Shown here piece after piece: positions 36,667-44,136 of a DNA stretch of 64,000 nt; positions within the stretch are counted from its first letter, which is position 1; each line of letters begins with the position of its first letter. The notes beneath the pieces are model-generated. The model did no database searches and was not told the DNA's origin. It saw only the letters and a program-made list of their open reading frames with translations. The stretch comes from Rubrobacter xylanophilus (GTDB taxonomy: Bacteria; Actinomycetota; Rubrobacteria; Rubrobacterales; Rubrobacteraceae). The stretch spans positions 1,537,501 to 1,601,500 of the forward strand of contig NZ_AP019791.1 in NCBI RefSeq assembly GCF_007164525.1, in the 5' to 3' direction. A program made the position numbers and the translations under genes.

Positions 36667-37307
36667 CCCGCCGCGGCGCTGGCCTGCACCGGGGGTTCGA
36701 CCACCTCCACAAGCTCCGCCTGCACGACGAGACGCCTGGAGTAGTCCGGGAGGGTGCAGGCCTGTAGCGAGACGATGTTCTTGCCGGGGATGGGGCGGGT
36801 CACGGAGGTCTTGTCCGGCGGAACCACCAGCCTGCGGAACACGCTGTAGACGTACCGGCGCCCCTCGGCGTCCCTGAGCACCACCTTGTCGCCCTTCCCG
36901 AGCTTGTGCAGGTCATAGAAGACCAAAAAGCTCCCGGTCCCCCAGTATCCCAGCCGGTGGCCGGCGATGTACACGTTGGCCTCCCGCTCCCAGGGAAAGC
37001 CGGTCCCCTTCAGGTGGATGGCCCCCGCGTTCAGGGCAGCCTCGTTCGCGGAGGATGCGGTGTAGACCGGGATGTTCTTCACGCGCTTCATCTTGGGTAC
37101 CGTCAGACGCAGGGTGTGGTCGCTGGGGGCGGAGGCGACCCGGGCGTGCCCCGAGACCCGCATGTCCACGAAGAGCCACACGAAGGCGAAGAGCACCAGC
37201 CCGATGCCGCAGGCGGCGATCATCCGCCGCCGGTGAAAGTCCCTGCGCCTCCTCCTCCCACGCCGGCGCCCGCGGCTGGTCCAGTCTCCGAAACGCTCGG
37301 CCTTCAC
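36663..37307 (-). CDS. Class E-like sortase
   Basis: A 214-residue membrane-anchored transpeptidase. After an Arg-rich stretch (RGRRRGRRRRRDFHRRR) comes one transmembrane helix (MIAACGIGLVLFAFVWLFV, about 29-47), then the sortase barrel with His in YIAGHRLGYWG, Cys in SLQACTLPDYS and the following Arg pair. It cleaves sorting-signal proteins and joins them to the cell wall or pili. No substrate with a sorting signal is in the window. GTG 37307 is likely, as TATCAT (37316-37321, complement) lies 8 nt upstream with no ribosome site. Confidence 0.8.
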   Translation of the reverse strand: MKAERFGDWTSRGRRRGRRRRRDFHRRRMIAACGIGLVLFAFVWLFVDMRVSGHARVASAPSDHTLRLTVPKMKRVKNIPVYTASSANEAALNAGAIHLKGTGFPWEREANVYIAGHRLGYWGTGSFLVFYDLHKLGKGDKVVLRDAEGRRYVYSVFRRLVVPPDKTSVTRPIPGKNIVSLQACTLPDYSRRLVVQAELVEVVEPPVQASAAAG

Positions 37308-37335
37308 GGGCGCATATGATACAGCACCGGGGACC

Positions 37336-38271
37336 CTACCTGCGGTGACGCGGGTCGAGGGCGTCCCGCAGCCCATCACCGATGAAGTTCACCGAGAGCA
37401 CCGCCAGCGCGATTGCTATGCCGGGGAAGAGGATGGCGTGCTGGCCGTTGACGAAGACCCCAAAGCCGCTGCGGAAGGCGTCGGTGAGCATCGCTCCCCA
37501 CTCCGGGGTCGGCGGCTGGGCTCCGAGCCCCAGGAAGGAGAGGGCGGCGACGTCCAGGATCGCGGTGGCCAGCGCCAGGGTTGCCTGCACGATCAGGGGG
37601 GCCATGCTGTTCGGGAGGATGGCGGAGAAGACGATGCGGGCGTGCGAAGCCCCTATGGCCCGTTCGGCCTCCACGTAGTCCCGCTCCCGGACGCTGATGA
37701 CCGAGGAGCGAACCACCCGGGCTATCTGCGGCAGCAGCACTATCCCCACCGCCAGCATCGCGTTGGTGAGCCCCTGCCCGAGGATGGTGACGATCACGAT
37801 GGCCAGCAGGATGCTGGGGAAGGCCAGAAGCACGTCCATAAGGCGCATCAGCACCGAGTCCACCCATCCTCCGGCGTATCCGGACACCACCCCCACCAGC
37901 GTACCGACCACCGTGGCGAAGGCGACGGCGGCTATCCCGGCGGTGAGCGAGATCCTCGCACCGTAGATGATCCTGGAGAGGATGTCCCGTCCCAGCTCGT
38001 CCTGGCCGAGCGGGTGCTCCGCACTCGGCGGAGCGAACTTCTCGGTGAGGTTCTGGGCCAGCGGGTCGTAGGGGGCTATGAGCGGGGCGAAGACCGCCAT
38101 GAGCACGAAAGCCGCCATGACGACAGCCCCGGCGACCGCCAGCCGGTTGGAGACGAACGCCCGCCGGAAGTCGCTCCAGCGGGAGCGGGTCCTGACGGCC
38201 TGCGGGGTGGCGAGCTCCGGACCGGCGACCGGTCCGCCCCCCGAACCCTTGGGAAGCCTGGCCTCGGCCAT
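37336..38271 (-). CDS. dppC: Dipeptide/oligopeptide-type ABC permease (DppC)
   Basis: A 311-residue inner-membrane permease. N-terminal helix AVAGAVVMAAFVLMAVFAPLIAPYDP, the signature HPLGQDELGRDILSRIIYGARISL near 90-113 and the EAA loop YVEAERAIGASHARIVFSAILP near 200-221 are those of DppC/OppC. It forms a heterodimer channel with the next gene. The start is 2 bp after the dppB stop. No ATPase genes (dppD/F) are next to it. Confidence 0.9.
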   Translation of the reverse strand: MAEARLPKGSGGGPVAGPELATPQAVRTRSRWSDFRRAFVSNRLAVAGAVVMAAFVLMAVFAPLIAPYDPLAQNLTEKFAPPSAEHPLGQDELGRDILSRIIYGARISLTAGIAAVAFATVVGTLVGVVSGYAGGWVDSVLMRLMDVLLAFPSILLAIVIVTILGQGLTNAMLAVGIVLLPQIARVVRSSVISVRERDYVEAERAIGASHARIVFSAILPNSMAPLIVQATLALATAILDVAALSFLGLGAQPPTPEWGAMLTDAFRSGFGVFVNGQHAILFPGIAIALAVLSVNFIGDGLRDALDPRHRR

Positions 38272-38273
38272 CC

Positions 38274-39275
38274 CTAGTACCTCACCCGCGGGTCCAGCAC
38301 CGCGTACAGGATGTCCACCACCAGGTTCACCATCACGAAGAAGGACGCCCCGTAGAGGACCACACCCTGGATCATGGGGTAATCCCGCCGGTAGATGGAC
38401 TCAAGCGCGATCTGCCCTATCCCGTCCCACGAGAAGATGGTCTCGGTGAGCACCGCACCGCCCATGAGCAGGCCGAACTGCAACCCTATTACGGTGACCA
38501 CCGGGAGCATGGCGTTCCTGAGCGCGTGCTTGAAGACCACCCGCCAGGGGGTCACCCCCTTGGCGTGGGCGGTGCGGATGTAGTCCTCCCCCATCACCTC
38601 CAGCATTGCGCTGCGGGTCATCCGGGTGACCACCGCCATCGGAATGGTCCCGAGCGCCACCGCCGGCAGGACGAGGTGCTTTATCCCGTCCCACAGCCCG
38701 GCGAAGTTGCCCGTCAGGATGGCGTCGGGAACGACCATCCCGGTGATCCGGACGATCTCCACCCCGCTGCTCAGCCGCCCCGGGAACGGCAGGAGGTCGA
38801 GCCTGACGGTGAAGATCACCACGAGCACCAGCGCAAGCCAGAAGATGGGCATGGAGACCCCGGTGAGCGCCACCACGGAGGTGAGCCGGTCTATCCAGGA
38901 GTACTGCCGGACCGCGGCGAGCACCCCCACCGGGATGCCCACCGCCACCGCGAAGAGGAGCGCCGCCAGGGTGAGCTCCAGGGTGGCCGGGAAGCGGTCG
39001 AGCAGCTCCACGGTGACCGGCCGGCCGGTGACGATGGATTCGCCCAGATCCCCGGTGAGCGCGTCCCGGAGGAAGATGACGTACTGGGTCAGCGGGTCCT
39101 CGTTGAGCCCGAGCTGCTCCCTCAGCCGCTCGACCTGCTCCGGGGTGGCCTGCTGGCCCAGCAGGATCTGGGCCGGGTCCCCGGGGATGGCCCGGACCAT
39201 GAAGAACACGATGACCGACACCCCGAAGAGCACCGGGATGATCTGCAGCAGCCGCCGTCCGATGTAGGTGGCCAG
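38274..39275 (-). CDS. dppB: Dipeptide/oligopeptide-type ABC permease (DppB), CTG start
   Basis: A 333-residue permease when read from CTG 39275: LATYIGRRLLQIIPVLFGVSVIVFF is the standard DppB N-terminus. Starting at the first conventional codon (GTG 39233) would remove the positively charged lead-in to helix 1. AGGAGG is at 39287-39292, 11 nt before the CTG, and a stop TAG precedes it, leaving no other ATG, GTG or TTG. The EAA loop (DYIRTAHAKGVTPWRVVFKHALRNA) is intact. Alternatively a start codon is altered. Confidence 0.85.
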   Translation of the reverse strand: MATYIGRRLLQIIPVLFGVSVIVFFMVRAIPGDPAQILLGQQATPEQVERLREQLGLNEDPLTQYVIFLRDALTGDLGESIVTGRPVTVELLDRFPATLELTLAALLFAVAVGIPVGVLAAVRQYSWIDRLTSVVALTGVSMPIFWLALVLVVIFTVRLDLLPFPGRLSSGVEIVRITGMVVPDAILTGNFAGLWDGIKHLVLPAVALGTIPMAVVTRMTRSAMLEVMGEDYIRTAHAKGVTPWRVVFKHALRNAMLPVVTVIGLQFGLLMGGAVLTETIFSWDGIGQIALESIYRRDYPMIQGVVLYGASFFVMVNLVVDILYAVLDPRVRY

Positions 39276-39319
39276 GGTCCGCTACACCTCCTCTCGCCGG
39301 GACTCCTCCGGAGAAGGGC

Positions 39320-41017
39320 CTACCCGGAGATCCTCACGGAGTTGAACGACTCGCCGCCGGTCGGGCTCGGATGGTAGCCCTGCACGGAGTTCTGGAAGCC
39401 CAGCGGGGGCTCGGCGTAGGCTATGGGAGCCCAGGGCGCGTCTTCGTGGACGATCTCCTGCGCCCGGACGTAGAGCCCGCGCCGCTCGTCCTCGTCTATG
39501 GTGGAGGCGGCCCGCTCCAGGATCCTGTCGAGCTCCGGGTTCTTGTAGTAGGCGACGTTCTGGGCGTCGGTCTCCGTGGCGGTCTTGCTGGAGAGCAAGA
39601 CGTTGAGGAAGTTGTCCGGGTCGCCGTTGTCCCCGGTCCACCCGAGCAGGCACATGTCGTGGGCCCCCCGGCCGGTCTCCTCCAGGTAGGTCCCCCACTC
39701 CCGGGTGACGAGCCGCACGTCTATGCCGACCTCCCTGAGATCCCGCTGCATCGCCTGGGCTATTCCCTTGCCGTCGGGCATGTACGGGCGCGGGATGGGC
39801 ATGTACCACAACTCGGCCTCGAACCCGTCCCCGAGCCCCGCTTCCCGCAGCAGCTCCCGCGCCCGCTCCGGGTCGTACTCGTAGGGCTCGGTCTCCTCCC
39901 GGAAGTACGGGATGGTGGGCGGATAGGGATTGGAAGCCACCTGACCGGTGTCCCCGAAGAAGGCCTCCACGATCTCGGGCATGTTTATGGCGTGCACCAC
40001 CGCCAGCCGCACCCGCCGGTCGTTGAAGGGCTCTTTCTGGACGTTCATCGCCAGATATCCCACGTTCATCGGCGGCCGGGTGATGACTTTGAGGTTGGGA
40101 TCCTCCTCGATGGTCGGCACGTCGTCCGGGGTGAGCCCATCGGCCCCGGAGAGCTGGCCGCCGGAGAGGGCGGCCACCCGCGCGGTGTTGTCCGGGATGG
40201 AGCGGAAGACGACCCGGTCCACGAACGGTCCTCCCCCACCCTCCTCCTCCGGCAGGTCGGTCCCCCACCAGTCGGGGTTCTTCTCCAGCCTGACAGTGGC
40301 GCCTTGGTCCCAGGAGACGAACTTGAAGGGTCCGGTGCCCACCGGGTTCTTCCAGAACTGCTCGACGTTCTCCCTTATGGCCCGGGGCGAGGCGATCCCG
40401 AAGGGGCTCATGGCGATGTTGCGCAGGAAGGGGGCCTGCACCTCCCTGAGAGTGAACCGGACGGTGTACTCGTCGACGGCCTCCACGCTCTCTATGACGG
40501 AGTCGTCGTCGAAACCGCCGAACATCCCCGAGTAGTAGGCGAAGTTGGAGCTCTGGCTCCCACCCCCCTTGTGATACTGGTTGTCCGTGTTCTTCCAGCG
40601 CTCGAAGTTGAAGACGACCGCCTCGGCGTTGAAGGGCTCCCCGTCGTGGAACTTCACCCCCTCGCGCAGCCTGAAGGTGTAGACCCGGCCGCCCTCCTCG
40701 GGCTCGGGGACCTCGGCGGCGAGCGCGGGTACGAGGTCGGTGGTCTCGGGCTTGAAGTCCAGCAGCCCGTCGAAGACCTGCCGGCACACGATGAGCGACT
40801 CGCCGTCGGTGACGTTTATGGGGTCCAGCCCCACGGAATCCGCACCACGCCCGAAGGTGAAGACGCCCTCCTCACCGCCGCCCTGCTGACCGCCGCCGAT
40901 GGTCTCCCCACCACCGCACCCGGCCACGCCGAGCAGGGCGGCGCCGGCTAGACCAGCACCTCCGAGCTGGAGAAACTCCTTCCGGCTAAGCCCTCTTATC
41001 CCGCTTGCCTTTGCCAT
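39320..41017 (-). CDS. Peptide/nickel-type ABC substrate-binding lipoprotein
   Basis: A 565-residue family 5 extracellular solute-binding protein. The N-terminus SRKEFLQLGGAGLAGAALLGVAGCGG carries a Tat-like RK motif and a lipobox with Cys near residue 34. SBP_bac_5 segments FRLREGVKFHDGEPFNAE and DWWGTDLP follow. Ligand may be oligopeptides or other compounds. AAGGAG precedes ATG 41017. It is the first gene of the SBP-dppB-dppC operon. Confidence 0.9.
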   Translation of the reverse strand: MAKASGIRGLSRKEFLQLGGAGLAGAALLGVAGCGGGETIGGGQQGGGEEGVFTFGRGADSVGLDPINVTDGESLIVCRQVFDGLLDFKPETTDLVPALAAEVPEPEEGGRVYTFRLREGVKFHDGEPFNAEAVVFNFERWKNTDNQYHKGGGSQSSNFAYYSGMFGGFDDDSVIESVEAVDEYTVRFTLREVQAPFLRNIAMSPFGIASPRAIRENVEQFWKNPVGTGPFKFVSWDQGATVRLEKNPDWWGTDLPEEEGGGGPFVDRVVFRSIPDNTARVAALSGGQLSGADGLTPDDVPTIEEDPNLKVITRPPMNVGYLAMNVQKEPFNDRRVRLAVVHAINMPEIVEAFFGDTGQVASNPYPPTIPYFREETEPYEYDPERARELLREAGLGDGFEAELWYMPIPRPYMPDGKGIAQAMQRDLREVGIDVRLVTREWGTYLEETGRGAHDMCLLGWTGDNGDPDNFLNVLLSSKTATETDAQNVAYYKNPELDRILERAASTIDEDERRGLYVRAQEIVHEDAPWAPIAYAEPPLGFQNSVQGYHPSPTGGESFNSVRISG

Positions 41018-41114
41018 CTCACCGGCTCCTTTCGCTCGAGCCCCGCGCAGGGCGAAACTTTCTCACACGAAACCCATACGAAGCGAGTAACTTAGCATCC
41101 CTCACGGCCCCTCG

Positions 41115-41804
41115 CTACAGCAGCCCCATCTGCCCCTCCCTCCGCAGCCGGTTGGCCGCGTTGTGCGCCTGCCTTACGGGCTCGGGCAGCCGATAGCGGG
41201 TGCAGCAGGCGAGCACGAGCTCCACCGCGCTCCCCAGATCCATCCGGTTGCCCACGGAGACGAAGACGGGTGAGACGCCATCCCGCGTCCGCACGACCCT
41301 CCCCACCACCTCGCCGCCGTGCAAGAGGTCGGAGACGCTGCCCTTCTCTTCGCCGGGCTCCCGGAAATCCCCCACGAGCCGGCTCTTGGCACACCCGACG
41401 GTGGGAACGTCGACGAAGAGCCCCACGTGGCAGGCGAGCCCCATCCGTCGCGGATGCGCCCGCCCCTGCGCGTCGCAGATGAGCGCGTCCACCGGCGTCT
41501 CGACCTCCCTGAGCGCCCCGATCACGGCCGGCACCTCCCGGAAGGCGAGAAGCCCGGGAACGTAGGGGAAACGCAGCGGAGCCTCAAAGCCCCGCACCTC
41601 GACCACCGAGAGCCCCGGGAAATCCAGCACGGCGACGGTGGCATACGCCATGCCCCTCCCGGTCGAAACATCGGCACCGGCTACGTGCCGTACCTCCCCG
41701 ATCTCCAGCGGCGGCCCCTCCTCCACCCGGCCCGCAAGCTCCTCCTGCAGCCTGCGCGCCTCGACCGGCGTGAGGTCGAAGCCGTGCACCTCACGAACCC
41801 TCAC
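41115..41804 (-). CDS. nfi: Endonuclease V
   Basis: A 229-residue Nfi protein that nicks DNA 3' to hypoxanthine (deaminated adenine). Signature stretches are AGADVSTGRGMAYATVAVLDF near 42-62 (metal Asp), FPYVPGLLAFREVP near 79-92, DALICDAQGRAHPRRMGLACHVG near 105-127. GTG 41804 has only a weak GGGGG upstream. The 5' leader contains an 11-bp hairpin, and four GTTACG boxes lie 100-160 bp upstream. Confidence 0.9.
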   Translation of the reverse strand: MRVREVHGFDLTPVEARRLQEELAGRVEEGPPLEIGEVRHVAGADVSTGRGMAYATVAVLDFPGLSVVEVRGFEAPLRFPYVPGLLAFREVPAVIGALREVETPVDALICDAQGRAHPRRMGLACHVGLFVDVPTVGCAKSRLVGDFREPGEEKGSVSDLLHGGEVVGRVVRTRDGVSPVFVSVGNRMDLGSAVELVLACCTRYRLPEPVRQAHNAANRLRREGQMGLL

Positions 41805-41828
41805 GATGGCCCCCGAAAAAGAGAAGTC

Positions 41829-41871
41829 CCGGCCGACGGTATCTGGAGGGGGGAACGGTCCCGTCGGCCGG
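41829..41871 (-). promoter_or_regulatory. Stem-loop in nfi 5' leader
   Basis: CCGGCCGACGG (41829-41839) and CCGTCGGCCGG (41861-41871) form a perfect 11-bp stem with a 21-nt loop. No T-run follows on either strand. It could be a terminator of the molybdoenzyme transcript or a structured leader of nfi, 25 nt from its start. Confidence 0.5.
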
Positions 41872-41905
41872 AAACTGATCTACGCTTTAATCTTACCTTT
41901 AGCCC

Positions 41906-41966
41906 GTTACGTTGGAATTTCCGCCGGGTTACGATTCTGTTACGCTCCGGAAACACTTCGGTTACG
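41906..41966. promoter_or_regulatory. Four helically phased GTTACG repeats
   Basis: GTTACG starts at 41906, 41928, 41939 and 41961, that is spaced 22, 11 and 22 bp. Eleven-bp direct-repeat spacing is typical of OmpR/PhoB-family response regulators. Reading toward nfi (minus strand), TAAGAT near 41889-41894 could be the -10, with the nearest repeat about 17 bp away in place of a -35. This fits an activator site. Confidence 0.55.
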
Positions 41967-42051
41967 CCCTCTCTCCGCGCGTTCGTATACGGCATCCGGT
42001 GCTCCGCAACCATGAAGTTAAGCTTAAAGATAACAGGACACCGGAGTGGTT

Positions 42052-43671
42052 TCAGAGCACGGCGACGCGGAGGGTGTGGTATCCGGTGGCCCCGGATGGG
42101 TGGGGCGGGGTTTTCCTGGCGGTCTGGGTGCGGCCCTCGCCGTCGGTAGCGCGGACCTGGAGGGTATATTCGCCGGGGCGAGCGTCCCACTCGTAGAGGT
42201 ACTGTCTCCAGGAGTCGGGATCCAGCTGGGCGGCGAGGCGGGCCCCGTGCCAGGTCTCTCCGCCGTCGGTGGAGACCTCCACCCTGGAGATACCGCGGTG
42301 CGGGGCCCAGGCGACGCCGCCGACGGGGATTTTGCCGGCGGGCAGGGTCTCGCCGTCCCTCACGGTGTCTATGCGGGACTGGATCTTCACGGGCCCCTCC
42401 TTCGCCCAGCCGCGCTGTATCCAGTAGGCGTCGAAGTCCCAGTCGGTGAGCTCTATCTCCGAGAGCCACTTTGTGGCCGAGACGTATCCGTAGAGGCCGG
42501 GGACCACCAGGCGGGCCGGGTAGCCGTGTTCGAGGGGCAGCTCGCTGCCGTTGAGGCCGAAGGCGACCAGCGCCTCCCGCCCGTCGAAGGCCAGTTCGGT
42601 ACGGAAACCCGCGGTCCAGCCGTCCACGCTGCGCCCCACGATCTGGGCGGAGGAGTCGGTGATGCGTCCGGGATCCACCCCGGCCTCCCGCAGCACGTCG
42701 GAGAGAAGCACGCCGGTCCAGCGGCCGTTGGAGACCAGTCCGCCCCCGACCTCGTTGGAGACGCACGAGAGGGTTATGTCCGCCTCGCGGATGGGCATGG
42801 AGAGGAGGTCGGAGTAGGAGAGCTCGAGCGGGTTCTTCACCGCGCCCCCGACCCTGAGCGACCATTCCCTGACGTCCACCCGCGGGGAGATGAGGGCCGT
42901 GTCGATCAGGTAGAAATCCCCGGCCGGGGTGATGAGGGGCGGCATGCCCGGGGCCTCTATGGAGGCGGTCTCGGGCGGGGGCGGGAGCGTGCGGTGTCCG
43001 GCCCCGTCGCCGGAGGGCCGGCCCTCCGGCAGCCGGAGCGGCCTCGCGGCCTCCGGAGGGGCTTCCCGGGAAGCGAGCAGGCGGCCGGCTCCACCCGCGG
43101 CCGCCCCGGCAGCGACGGCGGCGCCCGCGAGCAATACGAAGTTCCTGCGCCCGAGCTCCGTACCGGGCGCCCCGGCCTCCCGGCGGCGGGTCGCCGGAGG
43201 GCTGTGAGCGGCGGGCCGTGGCGAGCGTCCGGCGCGCAGGAGCAGGCGTGAAGCCCCTGCGCCGCAGGTCAGCGCGAGGAGAAGCGCTGCGGCGGTCGGA
43301 AGGAGAGCCGCGGAGGGCTCGGCGAGGGCGGCGGCACAACCGAGCAGCCAGAGCCCCGCGACCCCGGCGAGGGCCGCCGCCGGATGCCTCAGGGAGAGCA
43401 GGGAGAGCAGGGCTCCGGCGGCGAGCGATCCACAGATCAGGCAGAAGACCAGGAACGGGATGTCCGCCCCGCCGAGCGCCTCTATCGCCCGGGTGGCCAG
43501 ACCGCCGGGAACGAGCTCTATAACCCGCTGGCCGAGCGCAGCGAGCACCGAGGGAACTGCGTCATCGGAGAGCCCGTGAAGCAGCTCCGCGACCCCCAGC
43601 GCCACGACGGCCCCGGCGCCTCCGGCGAGCAAGGCCCTCCTCCGGGCGTTCAATGACGGGATCTGCCACAC
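42052..43671 (-). CDS. Membrane-anchored sulfite-oxidase-like molybdoenzyme
   Basis: A 539-residue protein. The first about 140 residues hold roughly four hydrophobic helices; then GRRNFVLLAGAAVAAGAAAGG (174-194) is a twin-Arg-like segment and a further helix. The molybdopterin domain spans about 240-430 with the Mo-ligand Cys303 in TLSCVSNEVGG; the C-terminal Mo-co dimerisation domain follows (VEVSTDGGETW). It probably oxidises sulfite or reduces a sulfoxide outside the membrane. GTG 43671 sits one base from AGGAGG, so the true start is doubtful. Confidence 0.85.
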   Translation of the reverse strand: MWQIPSLNARRRALLAGGAGAVVALGVAELLHGLSDDAVPSVLAALGQRVIELVPGGLATRAIEALGGADIPFLVFCLICGSLAAGALLSLLSLRHPAAALAGVAGLWLLGCAAALAEPSAALLPTAAALLLALTCGAGASRLLLRAGRSPRPAAHSPPATRRREAGAPGTELGRRNFVLLAGAAVAAGAAAGGAGRLLASREAPPEAARPLRLPEGRPSGDGAGHRTLPPPPETASIEAPGMPPLITPAGDFYLIDTALISPRVDVREWSLRVGGAVKNPLELSYSDLLSMPIREADITLSCVSNEVGGGLVSNGRWTGVLLSDVLREAGVDPGRITDSSAQIVGRSVDGWTAGFRTELAFDGREALVAFGLNGSELPLEHGYPARLVVPGLYGYVSATKWLSEIELTDWDFDAYWIQRGWAKEGPVKIQSRIDTVRDGETLPAGKIPVGGVAWAPHRGISRVEVSTDGGETWHGARLAAQLDPDSWRQYLYEWDARPGEYTLQVRATDGEGRTQTARKTPPHPSGATGYHTLRVAVL

Positions 43672-43746
43672 CTCCTCTCGGCGGGCTTTTTATGAGGTTC
43701 TACGCGGCGGGGGCGCCTTCCGGATCACGCATCCTCGCGGGGACCC

Positions 43747-43775
43747 TTGACACATACGAAATTTGCCGCTACAAA
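43747..43775 (+). promoter_or_regulatory. Promoter of the ileS T-box transcript
   Basis: TTGACA (43747-43752) and TACAAA (43770-43775) are 17 bp apart, just before the T-box leader. Confidence 0.65.
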
Positions 43776-43785
43776 CCTGTTCTAC

Positions 43786-44115
43786 AAAGGCGATGACGGG
43801 AACGAGTAGGTCCGTCCCTCCCGCCGCAGCGAGCCGGGGACGGTGCGAGCCCGGTGCGGGAAGCGGTCCGAAAATCCTCCCCGAGCCGCCCGCCGAAAGC
43901 GAAGGGGCCTCTCGCGCCTCAGGCGTCAAGTAGGCCGGGCCGGGTTCGCCCGTTACAGCGAGAGGGTGTGTCATCGTGCACCCGTGGAGGGGTCCGGAGC
44001 CGCGAGGCTCCGGGCAAGCAGGGTGGTACCGCGAGAGCCGCTCCGCGAGGAGGTCAAAGAAGAGGCTCCCGTCCCTGCGGCCGGAGAGGTCGCCGGGGCG
44101 GGAGCTTTGGCTTTT
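43786..44115 (+). promoter_or_regulatory. T-box leader with isoleucine specifier and terminator
   Basis: Stem I elements are visible: CGAGTAGG (about 43808-43815), CAGCGAGCCGGGGACGGTGC and the specifier context GAAAATCCTCC with ATC (Ile) at 43874-43876. The T-box core GGGTGGTACCGCG is at 44021-44033 and can pair with the uncharged tRNA end. A terminator follows: GCTCCCGTCCC (44065-44075) pairs with GGGGCGGGAGC (44095-44105), then TTTGGCTTTT. Uncharged tRNA-Ile should allow read-through into ileS. Confidence 0.9.
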
Positions 44116-44136
44116 GACAGGAGGGTTTGGAGGCGG

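Noticed and set aside
41884-41905. Extra units extending the GTTACG grid toward nfi
   Set aside because: The 11-bp units beginning at 41884 and 41895 do not resemble GTTACG, so the array was limited to four boxes.
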